Assembly (NCBI GenBank): GCA_043721855.1
Contig: JAYSPY010000002.1
Location: 18,654-82,653, forward strand
Direction of reading: 5' to 3'
Origin: JACMNW01 sp043721855
GTDB taxonomy: Bacteria > Pseudomonadota > Alphaproteobacteria > Rhodobacterales > Rhodobacteraceae
Length of the DNA stretch: 64,000 nt
Shown: in pieces, positions 45,276 to 53,569 of the stretch
Layout: every line of letters begins with the position of its first letter
How positions within the stretch are numbered: the first letter of the stretch is position 1
Position numbers and translations under genes: made by a program
Notes under the pieces: model-generated
What the model saw: only the letters and a program-made list of their open reading frames with translations
Database searches by the model: none
Told to the model about the DNA's origin: nothing

Positions 45276-46112
45276 TCACAGCCGCGTCAGAACAACCCCA
45301 GCCACGATAATGACTGCGGCCAGCCCCTTGTCGCGGGTCATCTTTTCGCCGAAGACCAACCACCCGATCAGCACCGCAAACAAGATCGAGGTTTCGCGCA
45401 GCGCTGCCACCACCGCAATCGGCGCAACCGTCATGGCCCAAACCGCTATCGCATAGGCCGCAAACGAACAGACCCCCGCCAGCAATCCCACGCCCCAGGC
45501 GCGCGGTGGCGCGCGCAGCACCGCGGTGCCCTGCACAGCCATCGCCAATGGCACGTAAAACACCGCCGACACCATCATCACCCAAGCCACATACAGCACC
45601 GCATCCCCCGACGCCCGCGCGCCCATGCCGTCTGTTATTGTATAACCCGCCGTCGCCACCGCCGATCCAAAGGCAAAAGGCAGCATCTTTCGCTGCTCGC
45701 CTTGGATGAAAACGCCCCGCGCGATCACCAAAATCCCCGCCCCGAGAATCAAAATGCCAATCACCTCAACCAAGGTTATATTGTCTGCCAACACAAATGC
45801 GCTGACCAGCAGCACAAGCATCGGTGCCGCCCCGCGCGCAATCGGGTAGGCCCGGCTCAGGTCACCATGTTCATAAGCATATGACAAAAAAATCTGGTAA
45901 AACATATGGATAAGGCCAGACCAAAGCAACCAGACCCACGCCCCTTGCACCGGAACGCCGTGCAAAACTGCCACAAAAAGCCCGCACAGCGCCTGACAAA
46001 GCCCCAGGATCACCATCGCCGATTGTTTCGACGCACCAGTTTTGATCAGCGCATTCCAAAGCGCGTGCAAGAACGCCGCCCCCAGAACCGCTAAAAACAC
46101 CCCGATGCTCAT
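45276..46112 (-). CDS. EamA/DMT family transporter
   Basis: This 278-residue protein has about ten transmembrane helices. I place the start at ATG 46112 (MSIGVFLAVLGAAFLHALWN) because it leads straight into the first helix; ATG 46124 is possible. The sequence HALWNALIKTG is the usual EamA opening. The second half ends LRETSILFAVLIGWLVFGEKMTRDKG, the second EamA signature. It is a probable exporter of unknown substrate. It is convergent with pcs (9 bp apart). Confidence 0.87.
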   Translation of the reverse strand: MSIGVFLAVLGAAFLHALWNALIKTGASKQSAMVILGLCQALCGLFVAVLHGVPVQGAWVWLLWSGLIHMFYQIFLSYAYEHGDLSRAYPIARGAAPMLVLLVSAFVLADNITLVEVIGILILGAGILVIARGVFIQGEQRKMLPFAFGSAVATAGYTITDGMGARASGDAVLYVAWVMMVSAVFYVPLAMAVQGTAVLRAPPRAWGVGLLAGVCSFAAYAIAVWAMTVAPIAVVAALRETSILFAVLIGWLVFGEKMTRDKGLAAVIIVAGVVLTRL

Positions 46113-46169
46113 GCTCCGTTCCATCTTTTTGGCGACACTGGCATCACGCAAGCAGACCCTCAAGCCACC

Positions 46170-46612
46170 TCAAATCAACAGCGAAGCCGCCCCATCCAGC
46201 CGCAGCAAAGCGACCTTCGTCTCCACCCCGCCCGCGCCAGAATAACCGCCCAAGCCCGTGGTGCCCAACACCCGGTGACAGGGGATCAAAATCAGCAAAG
46301 CAGTCGCCCCGCAAGCCTGCCCGATGGCCGCGCAGGAATGCCCAGTTCGCGTGACACATCACCATAAGTCCGGGTTTCACCGTAAGGAATAGCCACCATC
46401 GCGCGGCGCACATCGCGTTGCAGGCCGGTGCCAAAATCCAGCGGCAGATCAAAGCCTTGCCGCTTGCCCGCAAAATACTCCGCCAACTGGTCACAGGCGG
46501 CATGTAGCAGCGCTGAAGTCTCGCCAGTCTCTCCCCCGCGCCGCCGTTCCAGCGCAGTGATCATCCCGCCCGCCTCGGCCATCGTCAGCCACCCCAACGG
46601 CGACAGACACAC
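46170..46612 (-). pseudogene. ogt: Methylated-DNA-protein-cysteine methyltransferase, frameshifted
   Basis: The minus strand encodes an Ogt/AdaC-type protein in two frames. The first frame (from about GTG 46612: CLSPLGWLTMAEAGG, then AMVAIPYGETRTYGDVSRELGIPA) is read to about 46328. The rest, containing the active-site LILIPCHRVLGTTGLGGYSG and ending at the stop at 46170, continues in the third frame. Deleting or missing one base in the stretch GCGCGGCCATCGGG (46332 to 46319) explains the change; restoring it gives the family sequence AIGQACG. The Cys of PCHR is present. Start is uncertain, because the region before it is a REP-like palindrome. Sequencing error is an alternative to real inactivation. 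Confidence 0.85.
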
Positions 46613-46622
46613 AACCCGCCCC

Positions 46623-46646
46623 GTAGGATGGGCAATCTGCCCATCT
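46623..46646. repeat. REP-like palindrome, copy D (short form)
   Basis: GATGGGCA (46627-46634) and TGCCCATC (46638-46645) around ATC are identical to copy C over 23 bases, including the leading GTAG. It lies 11 bases upstream of the likely ogt start and 38 bases after the ileS stop, between two leftward genes. Confidence 0.85.
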
Positions 46647-46683
46647 CCTATCTGCCCTTCCACCTGCTGGGGAACCCCAACCA

Positions 46684-49600
46684 TCACCCCAAAGCGTCAT
46701 TGCAACGCGCACAGGTGCCCGCGTGTTTATGCGTGCCCACATCCGGAAGCACCCGCCAGCAACGCTCGCATTTCTGGCCCTTGGCAGGGTGAAAGATCAC
46801 ATGTCGCGGCGATCCGGGCACGAAATCCACAGCCTCCGGCTGCCCGGATTTCAACTCGATCCCCGATGTGATACAGAATTCATCGAAATCCTGCGCAAAC
46901 ACATCCAGCCCGCCAACGCGGTCCAGCATCGCCGCATCGCCCGCGAAATACACCACCGGATGCGCCTCTAGACTTGACCCGATTTCCTTTTTCACCCGGA
47001 ACACTTCGATCGCCTCGGTCACATCCTTGCGCACCAGCCGCTTGTAATCCATCCGCGCAGCCAGCCCCTCGTTCAGCCACACCGCCGGCGTTTCCGGGAA
47101 ATCAACCAGATGCACAGACGACGCCTCGCCCGGATGCCGTTCCAGCCAGACCTCTTCCATGGTGAACACCAAGATCGGTGCCAGCCACGTGGTCAGACGG
47201 TGGAACAGGATATCCAAAACCGTCCGCGCCGACCGCCGTTTCAGGCTGCTGGCCGCATCGCAATACAGGCTGTCCTTGCGCACGTCGAAATAAACGGAAG
47301 ACAAATCCCCCGTCGCAAACGCAAACAGCTTTTGGAACACGCCTTGGAAATCATAGGCCGCATAACCCTTGCGCACCTCGATATCCAGTTCCGCCAGACG
47401 GTGCAAAACCCATCGCTCCAACTCCGGCATATCGGCAGCATCCACTTTTTCAGCGTCGGTAAACCCGGCCAAATTTCCCAGCAAAAACCGCATCGTGTTG
47501 CGCAGACGGCGGTAGCTATCGGCAGCGCCTTTCAAAATCTCTTTGCCGATCCGCAGATCAATTGTGTAGTCAGATTGCGCCACCCAAAGCCGCAGAATAT
47601 CGGCACCGTATTCGTCAATCACCGTCTGCGGGGCCGTGGTGTTGCCCAGTGATTTGGACATTTTCATGCCCTTCTCATCCAGCGTAAACCCATGCGTCAG
47701 CACAGCCCTGTAAGGCGCGCGCCCCTTGGTGCCACAGGCCTGCAGCATGGATGAATGGAACCAACCCCGGTGCTGATCGGTGCCTTCCAGATACAGATCG
47801 GCGAGGCCATCCACAGACCCATCCGCCCGGTCACGCAGCACAAACGCATGGGTGGAGCCTGAATCAAACCACACATCCAGCACGTCGAACACTTGATCAT
47901 AAGCCTCAGGATCAACGATGCCAGCCAGCACCTTTTCCTTGAACCCGGCCACATACCAGACATCGGCGCCGTCCGCCTCAAACGCCGCGATGATGCGGGC
48001 GTTCACCGCCTCGTCACGCAGCAGGAAATCTGCATCCATCGGACGCGCACCCTTTTTCACAAAACAGGTCAAAGGCACGCCCCAGGCCCGCTGCCTGCTT
48101 AGCACCCAATCAGGCCGCGCCTCGATCATCGAATGCAGCCGGTTGCGCCCGGTTTTCGGCGTCCAATCGACGAGGCGGTCAATCGAGGTCAACGCCCGCG
48201 CGCGGATCGTATCGCCATAAGTGCCCATGCCATCGTCCAGCTTTTTATCAATCGCGACAAACCACTGCGGCGTGTTGCGATAGATCACCGGGGCTTTGGA
48301 CCGCCACGAATGCGGATAGGAATGCTTCAACTTGCCCTTGGCAAACAGCGCGCCCGCATAGGCCAGCTGCTTGATCACCGACACATTGGCCGGCCCTTCC
48401 TTGCCATCCGGCAAGATGATGTGCTGGCCACCGAACAGTGGGAGCGAGTCGCGGTAAGAGCCGTCGGGTTCGACGTTGTAGGTCATCGGCAACCCGAATT
48501 TCAGCCCAAGCTGATAATCATCATCGCCGTGGCTGGGGGCGGTATGCACAAACCCCGTGCCCGCATCATCGGTGACGTGGTCACCGGGGAGCATAGGGAC
48601 ATCATAGTCCCATTCGCCATTGCCGCCTTCGATGCCACGGAACGGGTGGGCGAGAGTCATTGAATTAAGTGCATCGCCAGATACCGGGCGACGGCCTTCC
48701 CATTCCTCGATCTTGGCTGCTGATTTCACCAACTCGGAAAGCTTTTCCGCGACGATAATACGCTCACCAACCTTTACGGCGCTTCCCTCGCCAACCGCCA
48801 AAACCGTGTATAGTCTATATTCAATGCCATTGAAGTGCCCATGCGCAACCGCGCGGTTTTGCGGAATTGTCCAAGGTGTCGTAGTCCAGATTACAACACT
48901 TGCGCCAACAAGATTCTTGCGACTTTCTTCGGTATTAACTTGATCGAACGGCATCGTATCCAATGCGGCGACACCTTGTGAAAAAGTGTCATCACCAACA
49001 TCAATCACCCTAAACCGCACCCAAACCTGATGCGAGGTATGGTCGTGATACTCCACCTCCGCCTCGGCCAATGCCGTCTTCTCCACTGGCGACCACATCA
49101 CAGGCTTGCTGCCCTGATACACCGACCCGTTCATCAAAAACTGCATGAATTCGCCCGCAATCACCGCCTCGGCGTGGAAATCCATCGTCTTGTAGGGGTC
49201 GGCCCAATTCCCCGTCACGCCCAGCCGCTTGAATTCCTCGCGCTGGATATCGACCCAGCCATCGGCGAATTTGCGGCATTCCTGACGGAAGGCCACCTTG
49301 TCGACCGCGTCTTTATCCTCGCCCCGCGCGCGGTATTGTTCCTCGATCTTCCATTCAATCGGCAGCCCGTGGCAATCCCACCCCGGCACATAACGGGCGT
49401 CTTTCCCCATCATCTGCTGGGACCGCACCACCATGTCTTTCAACACCTTGTTCAGCGCATGGCCGATGTGCAGATGCCCATTGGCATAGGGCGGGCCGTC
49501 ATGCAGGGTGAACGGCACGCGCGCGCCCGCCTTTTCCCGCAACCGGTCATAAACCCCGATCTCTTCCCACCGCGCCAACCAGTCCGGTTCGCGCGCAGGC

Positions 49601-49719
49601 AACCCCGCCCGCATCGGAAAGGCAGTTTCCGGCAAAAACACAGTGTCACGGTAGTCGGGCAAGTCGTTTGAAAGCAGGTCGGCGGCGGGCAGGTCGGTGA
49701 CTGGCGTATCGGCGCACAT
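46684..49719 (-). CDS. ileS: Isoleucyl-tRNA synthetase
   Basis: This 1011-residue class I synthetase starts at ATG 49719 (MCADTPVTDLPAADLLSN). It has HLHIGHALNK (HIGH box at about 84-87), the CP1 editing domain including TTTPWTIPQNRAVA and GTGFVHTAPSHGDDD, KMSKS at about 686-690 (EKGMKMSKSLGN), and a C-terminal zinc knuckle (CERCWRVLPDVGTHKHAGTCARC). It charges tRNA-Ile. A hairpin lies in its leader at 49780-49806. A REP-like palindrome follows its stop. Confidence 0.98.
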   Translation of the reverse strand: MCADTPVTDLPAADLLSNDLPDYRDTVFLPETAFPMRAGLPAREPDWLARWEEIGVYDRLREKAGARVPFTLHDGPPYANGHLHIGHALNKVLKDMVVRSQQMMGKDARYVPGWDCHGLPIEWKIEEQYRARGEDKDAVDKVAFRQECRKFADGWVDIQREEFKRLGVTGNWADPYKTMDFHAEAVIAGEFMQFLMNGSVYQGSKPVMWSPVEKTALAEAEVEYHDHTSHQVWVRFRVIDVGDDTFSQGVAALDTMPFDQVNTEESRKNLVGASVVIWTTTPWTIPQNRAVAHGHFNGIEYRLYTVLAVGEGSAVKVGERIIVAEKLSELVKSAAKIEEWEGRRPVSGDALNSMTLAHPFRGIEGGNGEWDYDVPMLPGDHVTDDAGTGFVHTAPSHGDDDYQLGLKFGLPMTYNVEPDGSYRDSLPLFGGQHIILPDGKEGPANVSVIKQLAYAGALFAKGKLKHSYPHSWRSKAPVIYRNTPQWFVAIDKKLDDGMGTYGDTIRARALTSIDRLVDWTPKTGRNRLHSMIEARPDWVLSRQRAWGVPLTCFVKKGARPMDADFLLRDEAVNARIIAAFEADGADVWYVAGFKEKVLAGIVDPEAYDQVFDVLDVWFDSGSTHAFVLRDRADGSVDGLADLYLEGTDQHRGWFHSSMLQACGTKGRAPYRAVLTHGFTLDEKGMKMSKSLGNTTAPQTVIDEYGADILRLWVAQSDYTIDLRIGKEILKGAADSYRRLRNTMRFLLGNLAGFTDAEKVDAADMPELERWVLHRLAELDIEVRKGYAAYDFQGVFQKLFAFATGDLSSVYFDVRKDSLYCDAASSLKRRSARTVLDILFHRLTTWLAPILVFTMEEVWLERHPGEASSVHLVDFPETPAVWLNEGLAARMDYKRLVRKDVTEAIEVFRVKKEIGSSLEAHPVVYFAGDAAMLDRVGGLDVFAQDFDEFCITSGIELKSGQPEAVDFVPGSPRHVIFHPAKGQKCERCWRVLPDVGTHKHAGTCARCNDALG

Positions 49720-49779
49720 CAGATGCGGGTCCTTAAGACTGAATTTGAGGGGGGCAGTCGGGGGCATACAAACCCCGGT

Positions 49780-49806
49780 CCGGCGCGTCTGGTATCAGAC
49801 CGCCGG
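49780..49806 (-). promoter_or_regulatory. Hairpin in the ileS leader
   Basis: CCGGCG, a single-base bulge, GTCTG, loop GTAT, CAGAC and CGCCGG form an 11-bp stem about 60 bp upstream of the ileS start. No T-run follows on the minus strand, so it is not an obvious terminator. Regulatory role is a guess. Confidence 0.4.
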
Positions 49807-49961
49807 GCATATAATTCGGGCAATGATCGCCAAACGCATCTGCATAGAGCTTCTATACAAGGCGCGCGACAAAGGGTCCAGCCTTTGAAATATCGCCACT
49901 TTGCAGATGCAGTCCCGCGCCAACCCGGTTAGGCTATCCCCACCACAACCGCGAGGCTGCT

Positions 49962-50330
49962 ATGAAAGAACCCTCCGTCAACGTGCTTGGCACAGCATTG
50001 CAGCCCTGCTCCACCGCGCCCTTGACCGGGTTTTTCCGCAATGGCTGCTGCGATACCGGCCCGCAGGATCAGGGTCTGCACACCGTCTGCGCGGTGATGA
50101 CGGCGGAATTTCTGGCGCTGTCAAAATACCTTGGCAACGATCTGTCCACCCCGCGCCCGGAATACGGCTTTGCGGGCCTTAAAGCGGGTGACAAATGGTG
50201 CCTCTGCGCCACGCGATTCCTGCAAGCGCACGAAGAAGGCGCCGCCCCAAAGGTGCGCCTAAGCGCCACCCACACCAAAACGCTGTCCATCGTGTCGCTG
50301 GACATTCTGCAACGCTACGCCGCTGATTGA
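49962..50330 (+). CDS. DUF2237 family protein
   Basis: This 122-residue protein matches DUF2237: MKEPSVNVLGTALQPCSTAPLTGFFRNGCCDTG at the N-terminus and TVCAVMTAEFLALSKYLGNDLSTPRPEYGFAGLKAGDKWCLCA in the middle. There are several conserved cysteines (Cys16, the CC pair near 30, WCLCA) that could bind metal or take part in redox chemistry. The family has no established function. Its 3' end overlaps the convergent LuxR gene by 16 bp. Confidence 0.92.
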   Translation: MKEPSVNVLGTALQPCSTAPLTGFFRNGCCDTGPQDQGLHTVCAVMTAEFLALSKYLGNDLSTPRPEYGFAGLKAGDKWCLCATRFLQAHEEGAAPKVRLSATHTKTLSIVSLDILQRYAAD

Positions 50331-50839
50331 GGCCGCTCCGCCGCGCCTTTGGGAATCACATCGTCGCGCATCAGATCTTCGATAAACAGGCTCAGCAATT
50401 GCGGCCGCCCGGTGACCCCAGCTTTACGGTAAATCGCATTTGTCTGCGCCTTCACCGTGCCTTCACTGGTCTTGCGCAACACGCCAATTTCCGCCGTGGA
50501 CATACCCTTGATCGCAAACAGCGCCACATCGCGTTCAGCGGGCGTCAGGCCCCATTCAGCAAACCGTTCTTCCAGCACGTCCATGAAGACACCCGACGCG
50601 CGGCGCAACCTTTTTTCGGCATCGGTCCTGCCACGCAAGGCACGCGCCAACAAAACCGCCCCCAATCCCAGACCCAGCAACAAACCAAGCGCCGCACCCA
50701 GTTCCAGCAATTCCCGCGCCCGCCAGCTAAGCGGCGCTGATTGCAGCCCCAACACAGATGACAGTATATCCGAAATAAAAAAAACGGCGCAGAGTGCCTG
50801 AATGACAAAGACTATGGCAATAAGCGCCCGCCCCTTCAT
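50315..50839 (-). CDS. Membrane-anchored LuxR-family transcription regulator
   Basis: This 174-residue protein has two N-terminal hydrophobic segments (about residues 6-26 and 45-66). After these comes a LuxR/FixJ helix-turn-helix (about 98-155: GLTPAERDVALFAIKGMSTAEIGVLRKTSEGTVKAQTNAIYRKAGV). There is no receiver domain, so it is not a response regulator. The membrane anchor suggests it senses something in the membrane or periplasm. Its start lies 33 bp after the stop of the upstream PepSY-like gene on the same strand, so it is probably the last gene of a three-gene unit. Its targets are unknown; the PepSY genes are the obvious candidates. Confidence 0.85.
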   Translation of the reverse strand: MKGRALIAIVFVIQALCAVFFISDILSSVLGLQSAPLSWRARELLELGAALGLLLGLGLGAVLLARALRGRTDAEKRLRRASGVFMDVLEERFAEWGLTPAERDVALFAIKGMSTAEIGVLRKTSEGTVKAQTNAIYRKAGVTGRPQLLSLFIEDLMRDDVIPKGAAERPQSAA

Positions 50840-50872
50840 CTAACCACCAAGGGCAAAAACCGGCCCCGTATT

Positions 50873-51307
50873 TTAATCATCGCCACTACCGCTGCCGCTG
50901 TTGTCACTGTCGGCATCACCGCCGCCGCTATTGCCATCAACTTCGTTGTCGTCATCGCTACCGCTGTTATCGCCGCCGCCACCATTTTCGTCGCCACCCG
51001 GTCCGGATTTGTCGTCGTTTCTGATTCTGACGCCCCATTTTGCTTTTCCATCGTCGGTCAACCAAAGGTCGCGCAAAATTTCACCTGTGCTGGCGTTGAG
51101 GATGATTTCACGCTGCGCGCCGCCACGTTCCGCCAGAATGCGGGTGCGCCCCAGCCATGTGCGCTCCACCTCGATGTCGGCAAACCCTTGATCGGAAAGC
51201 TGAGCCACAATCTGATCGGCAAAACTGGCGGCATATGCCGGGCCAGGCAGCCCAAACTGTGCCCAGATCGTCAGGCAAACTGCCGCTGAAAATTGATTGA
51301 ACGTCAT
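50873..51307 (-). CDS. Secreted PepSY-like protein with acidic Gly/Asp tail (short form)
   Basis: This 144-residue protein starts at ATG 51307 (MTFNQFSAAVCLTIWAQFGL) and has a signal peptide ending near GPAYA. Residues about 27-100 resemble a PepSY domain (ADQIVAQLSDQGFADIEVERTWLGRT ... REIILNASTGEILRDLWL). The last approximately 45 residues are almost only Gly, Asp, Asn and Ser (GGDENGGGGDNSGSDDDNEVDGNSG). The acidic tail could bind Ca2+ or another cation. The downstream gene is the membrane LuxR protein; the upstream gene is the longer PepSY protein. It is probably periplasmic or secreted. Confidence 0.8.
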   Translation of the reverse strand: MTFNQFSAAVCLTIWAQFGLPGPAYAASFADQIVAQLSDQGFADIEVERTWLGRTRILAERGGAQREIILNASTGEILRDLWLTDDGKAKWGVRIRNDDKSGPGGDENGGGGDNSGSDDDNEVDGNSGGGDADSDNSGSGSGDD

Positions 51308-51382
51308 AGTGCCTCTGGTTCGGGCAAGGCTTGTGTGCGCGGTCATTATTCAGCAATCCCTTGAATTGGGCAAGTCAATCTC

Positions 51383-51412
51383 AGCACGGCCCAGGCCAGC
51401 ACGGCCCAGGCC
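51383..51412. repeat. 15-bp direct repeat, two units
   Basis: AGCACGGCCCAGGCC occurs twice in tandem in the 157 bp gap between the two PepSY-like genes. No promoter or terminator was recognised there. Confidence 0.85.
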
Positions 51413-51464
51413 ACTTTCACGGCGTCTCGCGTGCTGGCGATTCAGCAAACACAAAAATCAGCAG

Positions 51465-51947
51465 TTATTCGTTCCCGTCTGCATCAGAGTCGCCGCCGGA
51501 ATTGTCACCTTCGTGGTCGTCACCTTCGTGGTCATCATGATCGCCATCTTGATCATCACCGTCTTGATCATCACCGTCTTGATCATCGCTGATATCTTCG
51601 TCTTCGGCATCATCGGCGTCCATTTCGGCGTTATCGCCTTCGTCATCCGTAATTTCAAAGTCTTTGTCGGTGGTTTTGATCTTAATTCCGGTGCGGCCCA
51701 GGTCTTCGGCATCGGCGGGCTGGGTTTCCTGGCTGATGATCTCGCCGGTGCCATTGTCATAGACCACCTCAACCACGTTTGCGCCCTTCAAGGCCTCAAG
51801 CTTGGTTTGGGTGGGGCCCTGCTTTACCTCGACAAAGGTATAGCCATTCGCAAGGTAGCTGTCCGCAAGCACCTGCGGGTCAATCGCGGCAAATGCCATC
51901 TGGCCGCCAAAGATAAAGGCCGCCGTCATCATCAAAGTGCGCTTCAT
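51465..51947 (-). CDS. Secreted PepSY-domain protein with Asp/Glu-rich tail
   Basis: This 160-residue protein starts MKRTLMMTAAFIFGGQMAFA, a clear signal peptide. A PepSY domain is visible at about residues 22-78 (LADSYLANGYTFVEVKQGPTQTKLEALK, then VVEVVYDNGTGEIISQETQP). Residues 100-160 are extremely acidic, including three tandem QDGDD units encoded by a 15-bp DNA repeat, followed by HDDHEGDDHEGD. Histidines in the acidic stretch suggest metal binding, perhaps Ca2+, Zn2+ or Cu2+. It is first in a leftward three-gene set with a second PepSY protein and a membrane-bound LuxR regulator. Its upstream region has a dyad at 52087. Confidence 0.85.
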   Translation of the reverse strand: MKRTLMMTAAFIFGGQMAFAAIDPQVLADSYLANGYTFVEVKQGPTQTKLEALKGANVVEVVYDNGTGEIISQETQPADAEDLGRTGIKIKTTDKDFEITDDEGDNAEMDADDAEDEDISDDQDGDDQDGDDQDGDHDDHEGDDHEGDNSGGDSDADGNE

Positions 51948-52086
51948 GTGTGATCTTTCATCTATCCTGATCGGCCGCTCGTGGCGGCAACGAAATCAGA
52001 AAGACAATGCAACCCAAGCTTGTATACTGACCTAAGGTTTATTCCCTGTGTTTCTAACCGCAGTTTGTCTGCCTAAACTAAAGTTT

Positions 52087-52105
52087 ATACCACATGGCAT
52101 GGTAT
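52087..52105. promoter_or_regulatory. Inverted repeat upstream of the PepSY gene
   Basis: ATACCA, a 7-base spacer CATGGCA and TGGTAT form a 6-bp-arm dyad, about 140 bp upstream of the PepSY start and 25 bp beyond the trpB terminator. Such dyads are typical binding sites of dimeric regulators, but no regulator is assigned. Confidence 0.35.
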
Positions 52106-52129
52106 TTTCGCGCCCAGCGCCACAAATGG

Positions 52130-52155
52130 AAAAGCCCTGCAGAACCCTGCAGGGC
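52130..52155 (-). terminator. Intrinsic terminator of trpB
   Basis: On the minus strand GCCCTGCAG, loop GGTT and CTGCAGGGC form a perfect 9-bp stem followed by TTTT. It lies 26 bp after the trpB stop codon. Confidence 0.75.
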
Positions 52156-52180
52156 CTCGAACCACAGTCTTTTCAGTACT

Positions 52181-53413
52181 TCAGATCTTCATATCAAAGC
52201 CCAGATGCTTGGCCACCGTGAAAATGTCTTTGTCGCCGCGACCACACATGTTCATCACGATGATATGCTCAGGCGGAAGCGTAGGTGCGATCTTCATCAC
52301 ATGCGCAAGCGCATGGCTCGGCTCCAGCGCCGGGATGATTCCCTCAAGCGCGCAAGACAACTGAAACGCCTCCAGCGCCTCGGCGTCGGTGATGCTGACA
52401 TATTGCGCGCGCTTGGTGTCGTGCAACCAGGCATGTTCCGGCCCGACACCGGGGTAATCAAGGCCGGCGCTGATGGAAAACCCCTCCAGTATCTGCCCGT
52501 CCGGATCCTGCAACAGATACGTCCGGTTGCCATGCAACACACCGGGCCGCCCGCCGGTCAAGCTGGCGCAATGCTGCATCCGGTCATCCACGCCCTTGCC
52601 GCCAGCCTCCACCCCGATGATGTTCACCGACGGATCATCAAGGAACGGATAGAACAGCCCCATGGCATTAGACCCACCACCAATCGCCGCAATCACGGTG
52701 TCGGGCAAACGCCCCTCGCCCTCCTGCTCGGCCAACTGCCAGCGCACTTCGCGGCCGATAATGCTTTGGAAATCGCGCACCATCGCCGGGTAGGGATGCG
52801 GCCCCGCCACGGTGCCAATGCAATAGAACGTATCGCGCACATTGGTCACCCAATCACGCAAGGCATCATTCATCGCGTCCTTCAAGGTGCCGCGACCGCT
52901 GGTCACCGGAATAACCTCTGCCCCCAGCAGCTTCATCCGAAACACGTTCGGTGCCTGGCGTTCGACATCATGCGCGCCCATGTAGACCACGCATTGCAGC
53001 CCGAACTTGGCGCAGACCGTGGCGGTGGCCACGCCATGCTGGCCGGCCCCGGTTTCGGCGATGATCCGGGTCTTGCCCATCCGCCGCGCCAGAATGATCT
53101 GGCCCAGCACGTTGTTGATCTTGTGCGCGCCGGTATGGTTCAGCTCGTCGCGTTTCATGTAAATCTTGGCACCCCCGAGGTGCTTGGTCAGCCGTTCGCA
53201 ATAATACAACGGGCTTGGCCGCCCGACATAATGCTTCCAGAGCCAATCCATTTCCGCCCAGAACTCCGGGTCGGTCTTGGCGAATTCATAGCGCGCTTCC
53301 AGATCAAGGATCAGCGGCATCAGCGTTTCCGACACAAACCGCCCGCCAAACATGCCAAACCGGCCCGCCTCGTCTGGCCCGGTCATGAAACTGTTGATCC
53401 CGTCTTCCGCCAT
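52181..53413 (-). CDS. trpB: Tryptophan synthase beta subunit
   Basis: This 410-residue PLP enzyme joins indole and serine. The start is ATG 53413 (MAEDGINSFMTGPDEAGRFG), with AGGAG seven bases upstream; an in-frame ATG 14 residues earlier lacks this. The PLP lysine is in HTGAHKINNVLGQ (about 89-101). The glycine loop CVGGGSNAM-like (AIGGGSNAMGLFYPF) and the SAGLDYPGVGPEHAWL signature are present. trpF lies upstream on the same strand, and trpA is not in this window at the expected downstream place. Confidence 0.98.
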   Translation of the reverse strand: MAEDGINSFMTGPDEAGRFGMFGGRFVSETLMPLILDLEARYEFAKTDPEFWAEMDWLWKHYVGRPSPLYYCERLTKHLGGAKIYMKRDELNHTGAHKINNVLGQIILARRMGKTRIIAETGAGQHGVATATVCAKFGLQCVVYMGAHDVERQAPNVFRMKLLGAEVIPVTSGRGTLKDAMNDALRDWVTNVRDTFYCIGTVAGPHPYPAMVRDFQSIIGREVRWQLAEQEGEGRLPDTVIAAIGGGSNAMGLFYPFLDDPSVNIIGVEAGGKGVDDRMQHCASLTGGRPGVLHGNRTYLLQDPDGQILEGFSISAGLDYPGVGPEHAWLHDTKRAQYVSITDAEALEAFQLSCALEGIIPALEPSHALAHVMKIAPTLPPEHIIVMNMCGRGDKDIFTVAKHLGFDMKI

Positions 53414-53569
53414 GGTCTTGCTCCTGTAAGTCCAAACCCGGTGTAGCTTAGCCAAACGCCAAAGGAAACCACCGCGACCCTATGTCCCTGCGGGCTTCCT
53501 TTTCGTAAAAATACTCATATTCCGCCATGGGCCAAAGCTAAAGAATCTTCGTCGCAAAAATGTCCAGCT

